Shown here: positions 26,408 to 34,498 of the stretch, piece after piece
Position numbering within the stretch: the stretch's first letter is position 1
How the letters are laid out: every line of letters begins with the position of its first letter
Assembly (NCBI GenBank): GCA_038253885.1
Contig: JBBSGP010000002.1
Span: 1-64,000, forward strand
Direction of reading: 5' to 3'
Length of the DNA: 64,000 bases
Source: JALZAQ01 sp038253885
GTDB lineage: Bacteria; Gemmatimonadota; Gemmatimonadetes; Gemmatimonadales; Gemmatimonadaceae
Notes under the pieces: generated by a model
Databases searched by the model: none
What the model saw: only the letters and a program-made list of their open reading frames with translations
Told to the model about the DNA's origin: nothing
Position numbers and translations under genes: made by a program

Positions 26408-27144
26408 TGGATTACGCCGACTACCTGGAGCTCGAGCTGCTGCTGGGGTTGCAGCGCCCCCTCTCCTCGCCCGAGCACCCCGACGAGCTGTTGTTCATCG
26501 TCGTGCACCAGGCCAGCGAGCTCTGGTTCAAGGTCATCCTCCACGATCTCGAGCTGTTGGTGGGTCAGCTCGCCCGCTCCGATGTCATCGGTGCCGTCTT
26601 TCTCCTCGAGCGCCTCAACGCGCTCATGCGAATCGTCACCGCCCAGCTCGCTGCCCTCGAGACCCTTCCTCCGCAGCGTTTCGCCGAGTTCCGCGGCTTC
26701 CTGGGCAGCTCCAGCGGATCGCAGAGCGCGCAGTTCCGAGCGATCGAAGCGGCCTCCGGACTGCGCGACTCGCATTTCCTGAGTGCGCTGGCAGAGCACG
26801 GCGAGGCTCCCGCCATTGTGCGAGAATGGCTCGATCGGCCCACGCTTCAGGAATCCTTCGAGAGGCTGCTCGAGACGCAGGGGGCGACGCTTGAGTCTGT
26901 CTATTCCGGTCCCCAGTCGCCTGTTCTCATGCTCGCCGAAGGACTGCTGGAATACGAGCAGGGTTTCAGTCGCTGGCGGTTTCTCCATGTCCAGCTCGTA
27001 GAGCGGATCATTGGGCCTGCGACTGCCGGTACCGGCGGGACTCTCGGCGCTCGATACCTGCAGCGAACCGTCTCGCAGCGCTTCTTTCCGAAGCTCTGGG
27101 AGGTGCGGGCCAAGTTCTTTGGGACCTCCACATCCTCCCCGTGA
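26407..27144 (+). CDS. kynA: Tryptophan 2,3-dioxygenase
   Basis: The 245-residue haem enzyme converts L-tryptophan to N-formylkynurenine. The active-site stretch LLFIVVHQASELWFKVIL contains His34, the distal-side histidine of the family. His194 in RFLHVQLVERIIG matches the axial haem ligand, and GTGGTLGARYL corresponds to the GTGGSSG loop that contacts substrate. The protein is slightly shorter than many bacterial homologues (about 260-290), mostly at the N-terminus. The ATG overlaps the stop of bshB1. The downstream gene supplies the next step (kynurenine formamidase), so the two form a catabolic pair. Confidence 0.93.
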   Translation: MDYADYLELELLLGLQRPLSSPEHPDELLFIVVHQASELWFKVILHDLELLVGQLARSDVIGAVFLLERLNALMRIVTAQLAALETLPPQRFAEFRGFLGSSSGSQSAQFRAIEAASGLRDSHFLSALAEHGEAPAIVREWLDRPTLQESFERLLETQGATLESVYSGPQSPVLMLAEGLLEYEQGFSRWRFLHVQLVERIIGPATAGTGGTLGARYLQRTVSQRFFPKLWEVRAKFFGTSTSSP

Positions 27145-27770
27145 TGCCTCTCCATGACATCACGATTGCCTTGGGGCTCGGCACCCCGGAATGGCCTGGG
27201 GATACGCCCTTCTCATGTGGGTGGAGCTCCTCGATCGCCAACGGGGCCAGTGTCAACCTCTCGACGCTCACAACCAGCCCTCACGTCGGAACGCACGCTG
27301 ACGCCCCCCTGCACGTCCTCGACGGTGCAGCCGGGTCTCACGAGCTTCCTCTCGACGCCTTTCTGGGGCCTGCTCTCGTGCGCACCGTCGGCGCCCGCGA
27401 GCGGCGGATCGAGCTGGCCGCCCTCTCACTGCCCTCGGGGTCGGATCCCGTGGTCCGCCTCCTCTTGCGGACTGGACGCTCCATCTCGGCCGGCGTTTTC
27501 CCGGACAGCTGGCCCGCGCTATCTCCCGGCGCCGCGCGTGAGCTCACGGCGCGCGGCTTGCGCCTCCTCGGCGTGGACGCTCCCTCGGTTGACGAGCGCG
27601 AGAGCCGCACGCTCGACGTGCATCGCGCACTGTTTGACGGCTCGGCATGCGTGCTCGAGAATCTGGACCTCCGGTACGTGCCGGACGGTCCATGCGAGCT
27701 GTTGGCTCTCCCCCTCCTCGCCCACGGGCTCGACGCCGCACCCGTGCGCGCGCTGATCCGCCTGCCGTAA
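27144..27770 (+). CDS. kynB: Kynurenine formamidase-like metal-dependent cyclase
   Basis: This 208-residue cyclase-family protein has HDITIALGLGTPEWPGD at the N-terminus and the metal-binding motif TSPHVGTHADAPLHV near residue 50. These are signatures of KynB, which hydrolyses N-formylkynurenine to kynurenine and formate. Coupling to kynA (the ATG lies at the end of the kynA stop codon; a GTG one codon earlier is possible) supports this function over other cyclases. The C-terminal half (LLGVDAPSVDERESRTLDVH) is also typical of the family. No kynureninase gene follows. The next gene has the same general fold family but is a desulfurase. Confidence 0.85.
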   Translation: MPLHDITIALGLGTPEWPGDTPFSCGWSSSIANGASVNLSTLTTSPHVGTHADAPLHVLDGAAGSHELPLDAFLGPALVRTVGARERRIELAALSLPSGSDPVVRLLLRTGRSISAGVFPDSWPALSPGAARELTARGLRLLGVDAPSVDERESRTLDVHRALFDGSACVLENLDLRYVPDGPCELLALPLLAHGLDAAPVRALIRLP

Positions 27771-27825
27771 CGGCTCGCCCGGGGAGCGCTGCATCCCCCG
27801 CGCCGCGACATTATCTTACGCCGAC

Positions 27826-28989
27826 ATGCCACATCCGATCTATCTCGATCATGCCGCGACGACTCCGGTGAGACGGGAGGTGCGCGAGGCGATGGAGCCT
27901 TTCTTCGGCCCCCGCTTCGGAAACCCGTCGAGCACGCATCGCTGGGGTCGAGAGGCGCGCGCCGCTCTGGATGAGGCGCGCGAGCGGCTCGCCCGCTGCC
28001 TGGGCGCGAAGTCAGCCGAGATCTGCTTCACCTCAGGCGGCACGGAAGGCGACAATCTCGCGGTTCTCGGTTCCTGGCGGGCCCAGCGCGAGAGAGGTCG
28101 GAGCGCGATCGTGTCCTCTCCGATCGAGCACAAGGCCGTGCTCGGAGCGGTGCACTCCGCGGCGCACGAAGGCGCCGAGGAGCGCATGACCGCGGTCACG
28201 CCCGGTGGAGTTGTCGATGCGCGCTCGTTCGAGGGGTTGCTGGATTCGTCGGTCGCCGTGTGCTCGGTGATGTGGGTCAACAACGAGATCGGGACAATAC
28301 AACCGATCGCCGAGCTCGGCGTCATCGCGCGTGACCACGGCGCCCTCTTTCACACCGATGCGGTACAGGCCTTCGGCAAGATCGCCATCGATCTGTCGTC
28401 TCTGCCCGTTGACCTGCTCACCATCTCGGGCCACAAGATCGGGGCGCCCAAGGGGATTGGTGCCATCTACATTCGCCACGGCACGCCTCTCGAGCCGCTG
28501 CTCCATGGAGGGTCTCAGGATCGCGGTCGTCGTCCGGGAACGGAAAACGTCGCCTTCGCCGTCGGTCTGGCTCGCGCCGCCGAGCTCACGGTAGCGGAGC
28601 GGCCATCCGAGGTCGCGCGCCTGGTGGCGCTACGTGACGCTCTGGAGTTGGCGCTCCTCTCGAAGATCCCGGACGCGATCGTACACGGTCGGGACACTCC
28701 ACGCGCCCCGCACATTCTCAACATCTCCGTTCCGGGAACGGACAGCGAGTCCCTCCTGATGGCGCTCGACCTCGCCGGCGTGGCCTGTTCCTCCGGCTCC
28801 GCTTGCCAGAGCGGGAACGTCGATCCATCGCACGTCCTGGCGGCACTGGGTGTGTCGCGCGAGCTCGCGGTCGGCGCCGTGCGCATGAGCCTCGGCTGTC
28901 TCACTACTCCCGAGTGCGTGCGACGAGTAGCCGACCTCTTTCCCGCGCTCATCACCAAGGCCCGGCGACTCGCCGGCACCACCAGCTAG
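27826..28989 (+). CDS. Cysteine desulfurase, NifS/IscS family
   Basis: This 387-residue PLP enzyme takes sulfur from cysteine as an enzyme-bound persulfide. The N-terminus (PIYLDHAATTPVRREV), the PLP lysine Lys204 in TISGHKIGAPKGIGAIY, and catalytic Cys327 in ACSSGSACQSGNVDPSHV are all present. Kynureninases share the fold but lack this cysteine loop, so despite the kyn neighbours it is not kynU. mnmA begins 5 bases after the stop, so this enzyme probably provides the sulfur for tRNA thiolation. TATCTT at 27812-27817 lies 8 bases before the ATG, with CTGCAT 17 bases further upstream, a plausible promoter with almost no leader. Confidence 0.93.
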   Translation: MPHPIYLDHAATTPVRREVREAMEPFFGPRFGNPSSTHRWGREARAALDEARERLARCLGAKSAEICFTSGGTEGDNLAVLGSWRAQRERGRSAIVSSPIEHKAVLGAVHSAAHEGAEERMTAVTPGGVVDARSFEGLLDSSVAVCSVMWVNNEIGTIQPIAELGVIARDHGALFHTDAVQAFGKIAIDLSSLPVDLLTISGHKIGAPKGIGAIYIRHGTPLEPLLHGGSQDRGRRPGTENVAFAVGLARAAELTVAERPSEVARLVALRDALELALLSKIPDAIVHGRDTPRAPHILNISVPGTDSESLLMALDLAGVACSSGSACQSGNVDPSHVLAALGVSRELAVGAVRMSLGCLTTPECVRRVADLFPALITKARRLAGTTS

Positions 28990-28994
28990 CTCCG

Positions 28995-30107
28995 GTGCTT
29001 CCGACGCGCGAGCGCGTTCTCGTCGCCATGTCTGGCGGTGTCGATTCGTCGGTGGCCGCCGCTCTGCTGCACGAGCAGGGCTACGAGGTCATCGGCGCGA
29101 CGATGAAGCTCTTCTGTTACGGAGAGGACGTCCCGGACCGGCCGTGCTGCTCGCTCGACTCGATCGATGACGCTCGGCGGGTCTGCGAGCGACTGGGCGT
29201 TCCGCATTACGTGCTGAACCTCGAGAGTGCCTTCGGGCACGACGTGATCGACAACTTCGTGAGCGAATACGCCAGCGGCCGCACGCCCATCCCGTGCGTC
29301 CGTTGCAACACCTTCACAAAATTCCGCGATTTGCTGCGACGGGCGGACGCGGTCGATGCCCGCTGGATCGCCACGGGTCATTACGCGCGCGTTCTCGGAG
29401 GCGAGCTGCACCGCGGTCTCGACCGCGCCAAGGACCAGAGCTACTTCCTCTGGGGAATCGACCGATCGGTGGTCCAGCGAATGCTCCTGCCAGTCGGTGG
29501 TCTCGGCAAGGCGACCACACGAGCGACCGCACACGCGCTCGGCCTCGATGTCGTCGCTGAGAAACCGGAAAGCCAGGATATCTGTTTTGTTCCGGACGGC
29601 GATCACGTCAGGTTGCTTGCCCGCCATCTCCCCGCAGATGCGCCCGCCCTGTCGCGCGGACCGATCATCACCCTCGATGGACTGATCGCCGGCGAGCACG
29701 ATGGATTCGCCCGCTTCACTGTCGGGCAGAGGCGCGGTGTACCCGGTGGATACTCTCAGCCCATGTACGTGGTCGAGATCCGCCCAGCCGATCGGGCCGT
29801 CGTCATCGGCCCCCGCGAGGCTCTGCTGGGCCGAGGCGTGATCGCCCACGATGTGAGCTGGCTGACTGCGCGGCCGCCTCGGATCGGAGAGGTGGTCGCG
29901 GTCCAGATGCGGCATCGGTCGCCGCCGGTGGAAGCGGAAGTGATCCGGCTGGCGCCGGGACAGATCGAGCTGGCCCTAGCGGAGCCGGTTGCGGCGATCA
30001 CCGCCGGTCAATCCCTCGTGCTGTACGATGGAGATCGCCTTCTGGGCGGTGGTGTCATCGAGTCCGCACGAACCGCCCGTAGTCCGCTGCCGGTGCTCGC
30101 CGCGTAG
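28995..30107 (+). CDS. mnmA: tRNA-specific 2-thiouridylase MnmA
   Basis: The 370-residue protein has the PP-loop VAMSGGVDSSVAAALL (SGGVDSS at 13-19), which adenylates C2 of U34 in tRNA-Lys, -Glu and -Gln. The two redox cysteines are Cys103 (PCVRCNTFTKF) and Cys196 (ESQDICFVPDGD), which accept and deliver sulfur. The C-terminal beta-barrel (VGQRRGVPGGYSQPMYVVEI) is present. The GTG at 28995 is chosen because it lies just after the desulfurase stop; an upstream open stretch overlaps that gene. An additional cysteine group (YGEDVPDRPCCSLDSI) near 40-55 is typical of a subset of bacterial MnmA proteins. Confidence 0.95.
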   Translation: MLPTRERVLVAMSGGVDSSVAAALLHEQGYEVIGATMKLFCYGEDVPDRPCCSLDSIDDARRVCERLGVPHYVLNLESAFGHDVIDNFVSEYASGRTPIPCVRCNTFTKFRDLLRRADAVDARWIATGHYARVLGGELHRGLDRAKDQSYFLWGIDRSVVQRMLLPVGGLGKATTRATAHALGLDVVAEKPESQDICFVPDGDHVRLLARHLPADAPALSRGPIITLDGLIAGEHDGFARFTVGQRRGVPGGYSQPMYVVEIRPADRAVVIGPREALLGRGVIAHDVSWLTARPPRIGEVVAVQMRHRSPPVEAEVIRLAPGQIELALAEPVAAITAGQSLVLYDGDRLLGGGVIESARTARSPLPVLAA

Positions 30108-30166
30108 AGGCGGATCGTCGAAACTTCTCGGCCCTCCCGTGAGTAGGGTGCGCAGAGGAGGTGGAC

Positions 30167-30460
30167 ATGATTCGACTCATCGCGATCGGGGTGGCCTTTC
30201 TTGCTATCGCAGCGGGATACTCATTCTCGCGCCGATTCGTGCGCGGACGACTCCGCTTCGTGGATGCCGCTCAGTCGCGACTCGCCCCCTGGATCGCCGG
30301 CGCCCTGGCGTCCGTGGTCGCCCTTCCGCTCGTCTGGGTCTTGCCGCTGGTCGGCGCCGGAACGGCGGTCGCCTTCGGCGTTGGGGTCGGAATGGGCGTC
30401 GCCGGAGGAGCGGACGATGTCCGTCGCGGGACCGAATACCAGATCCGCTCCGGAAGCTAG
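30167..30460 (+). CDS. Small membrane protein, 97 residues
   Basis: It has two hydrophobic segments (LIAIGVAFLAIAAGYSF and a long ALASVVALPLVWVLPLVGAG to GVGVGMGVAGG region) separated by a basic loop. I do not recognise the family. The ATG at 30167 has an excellent ribosome binding site (AGGAGG at 30156-30161), so the GTG two codons upstream, which overlaps the SD, is not the start. The gene is the last of the plus-strand series from mnmA and meets a minus-strand gene tail-to-tail with a 4-base overlap. Confidence 0.7.
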   Translation: MIRLIAIGVAFLAIAAGYSFSRRFVRGRLRFVDAAQSRLAPWIAGALASVVALPLVWVLPLVGAGTAVAFGVGVGMGVAGGADDVRRGTEYQIRSGS

Positions 30461-30996
30461 ATCCTTCCCGCCGCCTCTCGCCGCCGGCTCAAATTGAATC
30501 CGATCGTCGCCCCGACGCTCGGGAGCAGCACGATGGCGGCCGCGCTCATGACGCATCTCACGCGGCAGGGCCCGCTCTCCCCGTCTCCCCGGTCGTTCAG
30601 GCGCACCAGCAGCGCGCTGCCAAGCTCGCCGGCGGCGGCGCCCGCGACCGCTGCCAGATAGGACCCCGTCGTTGGACCGCGTGTGCCCACCAGCGTTGGC
30701 CCCACGGCCGCGCCGAGTGCCGCTCCCGCAAGGGCGCCTCCGGAAGCGACCTGCGAGGCTCGCTCCTCGGTCGCTCCGAGCCGGAGCGCGATGCCCCGCG
30801 TAAGAAGACCTCCACCCACGAAGCCGATTGGGGTTCCGACCAATCCGGTCGCCACCTCGAGACTGACACGCGGCACGCTCAGTGGAGGCGTGGGCTCCAA
30901 GGCCGTCTGACTCGCGACTCCACGCGCGACGGCGGCGGCGAGCAATGCTTGAACGACGAATCGGGGAGTCAGCCGGCCGCCCACCATCGGAATCAC
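30457..30996 (-). CDS. Putative membrane/exported protein, 179 residues
   Basis: The N-terminus (VVQALLAAAVARGVASQ) could be a signal peptide or anchor. The body is rich in Gly/Ala hydrophobic stretches (SLEVATGLVGTPIGFVGGGLL, GGALAGAALGAAVGPTLVG, YLAAVAGAAAGELGSALLV), with a final helix and RRR tail. Glycine-zipper-like spacing suggests membrane association. No family is recognised. The start overlaps the stop of the upstream gene by 4 bases (ATGA-type), so the two are coupled. Confidence 0.6.
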   Translation of the reverse strand: MIPMVGGRLTPRFVVQALLAAAVARGVASQTALEPTPPLSVPRVSLEVATGLVGTPIGFVGGGLLTRGIALRLGATEERASQVASGGALAGAALGAAVGPTLVGTRGPTTGSYLAAVAGAAAGELGSALLVRLNDRGDGESGPCRVRCVMSAAAIVLLPSVGATIGFNLSRRREAAGRI

Positions 30997-31511
30997 CCGA
31001 CGGATGATCGTTCGCCGATTGCCGCGACTGCAGGAGAACGCTCCGATTGGAGCCGGGCCATGAAGCGCTGGGCTTCGGAGATCCGCTCCACCTCGATGGC
31101 CATGGACTCGACAGCGTGCTCGATTCGTTGAAGCTGCGCCGCCATCTCGCTGCTTATCGCCGCCGGCTGTGGCCGTCCCTCGAATCGCCTCCCCAGAACC
31201 CGCAGGAGGCCGAGTCCGATCACGATCACCGCGACCATGACGAAGAACGCGATGCCCAGATCGACGGCGCCGGGCGGCATGTCACTGGAGCCACCCCCGG
31301 TGCCGCGCGACGATCGCGGCGGTACCACTATCACCGGTCCGCCGCCTTGGGACTGGGCGACCGCGGCGCGGGCTGCCTCGCGCGCCTGTGCGGCCTCCTG
31401 ATGTGCCTCCCGCGCGGCCTCGCGGGCCTGCTCGCGAGCCGCGGCGCCCTGCTCGCGAACCTGCTCCCGGATCTGGGCTCCGCTCGGGGATCCCTGCTGC
31501 TGTGCAATCAT
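30993..31511 (-). CDS. Single-span membrane protein with Ala/Glu/Arg coiled coil, 172 residues
   Basis: Residues 12-52 are an Ala/Arg/Glu/Gln repeat (REQVREQGAAAREQAREAAR and onwards) that would form a long charged helix or coiled coil. After a Gly/Ser linker with PVIVVPPRSSRG there is one membrane helix (LGIAFFVMVAVIVIGLGLLRVLG). A second predicted coiled coil follows (ISSEMAAQLQRIEHAVESMA to MARLQSE). The layout resembles small envelope scaffolding proteins, but no function is known. It is coupled with the downstream gene by a 4-base overlap. The upstream gap of 133 bases contains a small GNRA-loop hairpin. Confidence 0.65.
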   Translation of the reverse strand: MIAQQQGSPSGAQIREQVREQGAAAREQAREAAREAHQEAAQAREAARAAVAQSQGGGPVIVVPPRSSRGTGGGSSDMPPGAVDLGIAFFVMVAVIVIGLGLLRVLGRRFEGRPQPAAISSEMAAQLQRIEHAVESMAIEVERISEAQRFMARLQSERSPAVAAIGERSSVG

Positions 31512-31601
31512 CGGCTCGATCTCCTCGACACTCAGGGTACGGAGCGGCTCCGGTGAGCCGGGTCTGACCGGAAACGATGCCGCCCCGGCACAGGGTACGC
31601 C

Positions 31602-31619
31602 AGCGGTGGCGACACCGCT
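31602..31619 (-). terminator. GCGA-loop hairpin between the GNAT-DinB gene and the coiled-coil gene
   Basis: AGCGGTG and CACCGCT form a perfect 7-bp stem closed by GCGA. It lies 25 bases past the stop of the fusion gene, in the transcribed direction. No T-run follows, so it may be a mRNA 3' stabiliser rather than a true terminator. Confidence 0.35.
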
Positions 31620-31644
31620 TATGGAGATGACGGAGGACGCGCAA

Positions 31645-32586
31645 TCACTGTTTCACAGGCGCGCGAAGCGCCCGGCGGAGCAGCGCAATCTGCCCGCCGT
31701 GATAAGCCGCATGCTCGATCACGCCGTGCAGCATCTCCCGGATCGTTGTCTGGCCATCCGGAAGCTGGCGGTCGAGCACCTCCCGGCCGAGCGACGACGC
31801 CAGCGCTGCGAGCGCCACATGTTCGCTATCGAGAAGACGCCGGGCTTCCTCCCACTGCTTGTCGCTTTCCACGTCCGCGGCCGGCCAATCTATCTCATCG
31901 GTGGGCACCACCACCTCTCCCCGGGCGCGCCGCGCCACGATGCGAGCCCAGGCCGTCAGGTGTCGGACGAGCTCGCCGATGCTGTGGGCGCCCGTAATGG
32001 GCCGCGCCATCGCCTGCTGGGCCGACACCCCGGCGAGTAAGGTCTCGACCGGGTCGCCATGCCACACCGGGCCGGAGATGGCTCTCACGATCGCTCGCCC
32101 GATCAGCGCCCTTTCTACCGACTGCTCCATGCTGGGAGCGGCCTCCGTCTCGCCGTCGAGCCGCTTGGCCAGATAGAACTGACGGTATCCTGTTGGGTAT
32201 CCCTCCAGCGTACCGAACAGCCGATAGCCAAGCCGCTCGTAGAAGGGACGGGCTTGGAACTCGAAGGTGTCGAGCGAGACCCGGGTGCGGCCCTGCTCTC
32301 TGGCACGCGCTTCCGCGGCGGTGAGCAGCGCCCGACCGATGCCACGTCCCCGATGATCGGCGTGCACCCACAGCTTCGCCACGTACAAGGCGTTCCATCG
32401 CATCTCGCCGATCAGTCCACCCACCACTTCACCCGATGGGTCGCGCGCGAGTACGACCACCTCCTGGTAGCTGGGATCGCCGAGGCGCTCGACGTTGAAC
32501 TGACGCAGACCTTTTCCGACCGTCTCGACGTCCTCGAGGCGCGGACGCACCTCGACGCGCACGTCTATCGTCGCGTCTCTGGTCAC
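31645..32586 (-). CDS. GNAT acetyltransferase - DinB-fold fusion protein
   Basis: This 313-residue protein has two domains. Residues 1-145 are a GNAT domain with the acetyl-CoA site LWVHADHRGRGIGRALLTAA and the C-terminal FYERLGYRLFGTLEGYPTGY. Residues 150-313 form a DinB/YfiT-like four-helix bundle with putative metal histidines (HSIGELVRHLTAW near 205-217 and VIEHAAYHGGQIALLRR near 293-309). DinB-fold proteins of this kind include metal-dependent thiol transferases and damage-inducible proteins. The fusion suggests a detoxification activity, but no substrate can be assigned. The start overlaps the stop of the upstream lipoprotein gene (ATGA), so they share a transcript. Confidence 0.85.
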   Translation of the reverse strand: MTRDATIDVRVEVRPRLEDVETVGKGLRQFNVERLGDPSYQEVVVLARDPSGEVVGGLIGEMRWNALYVAKLWVHADHRGRGIGRALLTAAEARAREQGRTRVSLDTFEFQARPFYERLGYRLFGTLEGYPTGYRQFYLAKRLDGETEAAPSMEQSVERALIGRAIVRAISGPVWHGDPVETLLAGVSAQQAMARPITGAHSIGELVRHLTAWARIVARRARGEVVVPTDEIDWPAADVESDKQWEEARRLLDSEHVALAALASSLGREVLDRQLPDGQTTIREMLHGVIEHAAYHGGQIALLRRALRAPVKQ

Positions 32587-32999
32587 TCGAAGGAGTATCG
32601 CACGACGGTTCTCTGCGGCACCGCGCAGCCGTCGAGCACCGCGGGCGCGAATCGAAGTTGAGCCGCGCCGCCGCGAAGCTTGCTGTTGTAGCCGACGTTG
32701 CTGTAGCCGAGCACCGTGATGGAGCCGACGTCCACCCGGCCGCGCTCGTCAACGACGAGACGAACGTCGAGCGATTTGCCGTGAAGCTCGGCGGGAACGG
32801 GGAGCGGCGGGGACACCTCTCCCTGGAGCCTGGGGGGCTGGGCCTTGACCGACACTCCCTCAGCGCGCGCGCGTTTCGCGAGTGGGGCGCACTCGGCGGC
32901 CGTCCGGGTCGGCGTCACGACCGGTCGGAGCAGCCCGCGATGGCCCCGGCATCCCAACGCCCCGAAAATGAGCGCCGCCATCCACCAGCTCGTCTTCAT
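32583..32999 (-). CDS. Lipoprotein with TonB C-terminal-like domain, 138 residues
   Basis: The N-terminus (MKTSWWMAALIFGALGC) is a lipoprotein signal with a LGC lipobox, acceptor Cys17. The C-terminal 80 residues read GKSLDVRLVVDERGRVDVGSITVL and LRFAPAVLDGCAVPQRTVVRYSF. This is the beta-alpha-beta pattern of the TonB C-terminal family (energy transducer or stand-alone relatives). It has no membrane-spanning N-terminal helix or proline-rich spacer of real TonB, so it is more likely an outer-membrane-associated relative. It is coupled to the downstream fusion gene by a 4-base overlap. Confidence 0.7.
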   Translation of the reverse strand: MKTSWWMAALIFGALGCRGHRGLLRPVVTPTRTAAECAPLAKRARAEGVSVKAQPPRLQGEVSPPLPVPAELHGKSLDVRLVVDERGRVDVGSITVLGYSNVGYNSKLRGGAAQLRFAPAVLDGCAVPQRTVVRYSFE

Positions 33000-33026
33000 C
33001 GCCGCTCCAGGGCCGCGCGCGCAACG

Positions 33027-33584
33027 CTACTCACGTGGGGGGATGTCATAGTCCTGGGAAGCGACACATTCCCATCGATCGCGGCGACGGATCCAGGTGT
33101 CGGTGAAGCGGTATCGGTGACGGAAAGCTCCGTCCTTTCCTCGTCCCGAGGTGACCAGCACCCCGGTGACCACGGCGGCGTTTCCATAGATCAGAGCGCG
33201 CATGTCTTCGTTCGCCGCCGCGGTCACCGTGTCGGAGCCGGTCGTGAACTCCTTGATGGCGGCTGTCTTCCCCATCTGCCCTCGCTCGTCCGTGTATACC
33301 CACTCGGGGGCTATCAGCCGCCGAAAGGCACCGGCATCCCGGGCGACGAGAGCCGCCGCCCAGTCATCCTCCAGCCGAAGGAGGGCGCGCTCGACCGCCC
33401 CCCGAACACCGCCCCTCTGTGCGCCTGCGCTCGGTGCCGTGAGGAGAATAGCGAGCAGAGCTCCACTGATGACGCGGATGTTTTCTCCGTGAGACGGACG
33501 ACGACGAAGTGTGGCGAAGATGCGGTTCCACTGGTAGTCACGCCAGAGGCACGCGAGTTGCGCCGTGTGCCCATCACACCTCAC
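33027..33584 (-). CDS. Exported SnoaL-like/DUF4440 (NTF2-fold) protein
   Basis: The domain ERALLRLEDDWAAALVARDA, FRRLIAPEWVYTDERGQMG, and YRFTDTWIRRRDRWECVASQ is a DUF4440/SnoaL-type NTF2 fold, about 125 residues. A signal peptide core (VISGALLAILLTAPSAGAQ) precedes it. No ATG, GTG or TTG is found close before that core, only the ATG at 33584, which gives an N-terminal extension of about 36 residues. The true start is therefore uncertain. NTF2-fold proteins of this kind are often of unknown function or bind small ligands. The start is divergent from the small membrane gene at 33596, 11 bases away. Confidence 0.7.
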   Translation of the reverse strand: MRCDGHTAQLACLWRDYQWNRIFATLRRRPSHGENIRVISGALLAILLTAPSAGAQRGGVRGAVERALLRLEDDWAAALVARDAGAFRRLIAPEWVYTDERGQMGKTAAIKEFTTGSDTVTAAANEDMRALIYGNAAVVTGVLVTSGRGKDGAFRHRYRFTDTWIRRRDRWECVASQDYDIPPRE

Positions 33585-33595
33585 TCGGAGACTCC

Positions 33596-33856
33596 GTGAG
33601 CATACTCACCTGGCTCATTGTCGGCCTGATTGCCGGCGTTCTGGCGTCGCTTCTCATGGGCGGCACGGGTTACGGGATCGTCGGCGACATCGTGATCGGC
33701 ATCGTGGGCGCGTTCGTCGGCGGCTGGCTCTTCCGCACGCTCGGCGTGTCGTCGCCGCTCGGCGGACTCGCGGGAGTCATCTTCGTCGCCTTCATCGGCG
33801 CCGTAGTCCTACTCTTCATCATCCGTCTGGTTCGGCGATCGCGACCCGTCCCGTGA
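33596..33856 (+). CDS. GlsB/YeaQ/YmgE-family stress membrane protein
   Basis: The 86-residue protein has three membrane helices. The family signature is clear: ILTWLIVGLIAGVLASLLM, GIVGDIVIGIVGAFVGGWLF, and a final helix ending FIIRLVRR. Such transglycosylase-associated proteins are induced by general stress in many bacteria; their molecular role is unknown. The GTG at 33596 with a CGGAG five bases upstream gives the usual family length. It is convergent with the DUF411 gene, 14 bases away. Confidence 0.9.
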   Translation: MSILTWLIVGLIAGVLASLLMGGTGYGIVGDIVIGIVGAFVGGWLFRTLGVSSPLGGLAGVIFVAFIGAVVLLFIIRLVRRSRPVP

Positions 33857-33870
33857 GATGAGCGGGAAGG

Positions 33871-34365
33871 TCAGCCGGGCGAGGCTTGCCGGTGCGTCGC
33901 GTAGGGGGCTGTCACACCATTCGACTGGAAGCTGATCACGGCGTACGACACGGGCGGCGACGCTTCCATTCCGGGGCTGCCGCTGGGCATCCCCGGCACG
34001 GCCAGGCCGCACACCGCCGGACGTTCGCGCAGCAGGCGTCGCATGTCCGACGCCGGTACATGACCTTCGATCACGTAACCGGCCAGGACCGCCGTGTGAC
34101 ACGATTGGACCGGTCCCGGTACACCCAGACGCTTCTTCACGGCTGGCATGTCGCCGTCGTCATGCACCGTCGGCCGGAATCCGCTCGAGCGAACGTGCGC
34201 GACCCATCCATCACAGCATCGGCAGGACGGGTCTTTGTAGACCGTCAGCCGTGTATCGCCCGGGGCAGGAGCTGCGTCGGCTCGCACCGGGCGGCCGGTC
34301 ACCGCCAGGAGGGCGCTGGACAGCGTCGCGATCAGCCATTCGCGTCGAGAGAAGTTCGGCGTCAT
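33871..34365 (-). CDS. DUF411 metal-binding protein with Tat signal
   Basis: This 164-residue protein starts with a twin-arginine-like signal (SRREWLIATLSSALLAV). The DUF411 core then begins with TVYKDPSCRCCDGWVAHV, where the three cysteines (CRCC) bind metal. The later segments KKRLGVPGPVQSCHTAVLAGYVIEGHVPASDM and LAVPGMPSGSPGME are also typical of the family, which is often found near copper-resistance genes. No copper gene is visible next to it here. A periplasmic copper-handling role is inferred from the family. Confidence 0.88.
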   Translation of the reverse strand: MTPNFSRREWLIATLSSALLAVTGRPVRADAAPAPGDTRLTVYKDPSCRCCDGWVAHVRSSGFRPTVHDDGDMPAVKKRLGVPGPVQSCHTAVLAGYVIEGHVPASDMRRLLRERPAVCGLAVPGMPSGSPGMEASPPVSYAVISFQSNGVTAPYATHRQASPG

Positions 34366-34498
34366 GTTCGCATCCGAGTGGAATCGCCGGAGTCATCCGG
34401 CATGTATCCGCTTGCCGCAGGTGCCCAAGAATACCGTGCGCCGACCAGGGCTGCAAAGCGACTGCCTGCGGCCCTGTGAGGTCAGCGCGAATCGCCAT

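Noticed and set aside
27826..28989. Kynureninase (kynU) as the identity of this PLP enzyme
   Set aside because: The position after kynA/kynB suggested it, but the SSGSAC catalytic cysteine loop and the IYLDHAATTP start are those of cysteine desulfurases.
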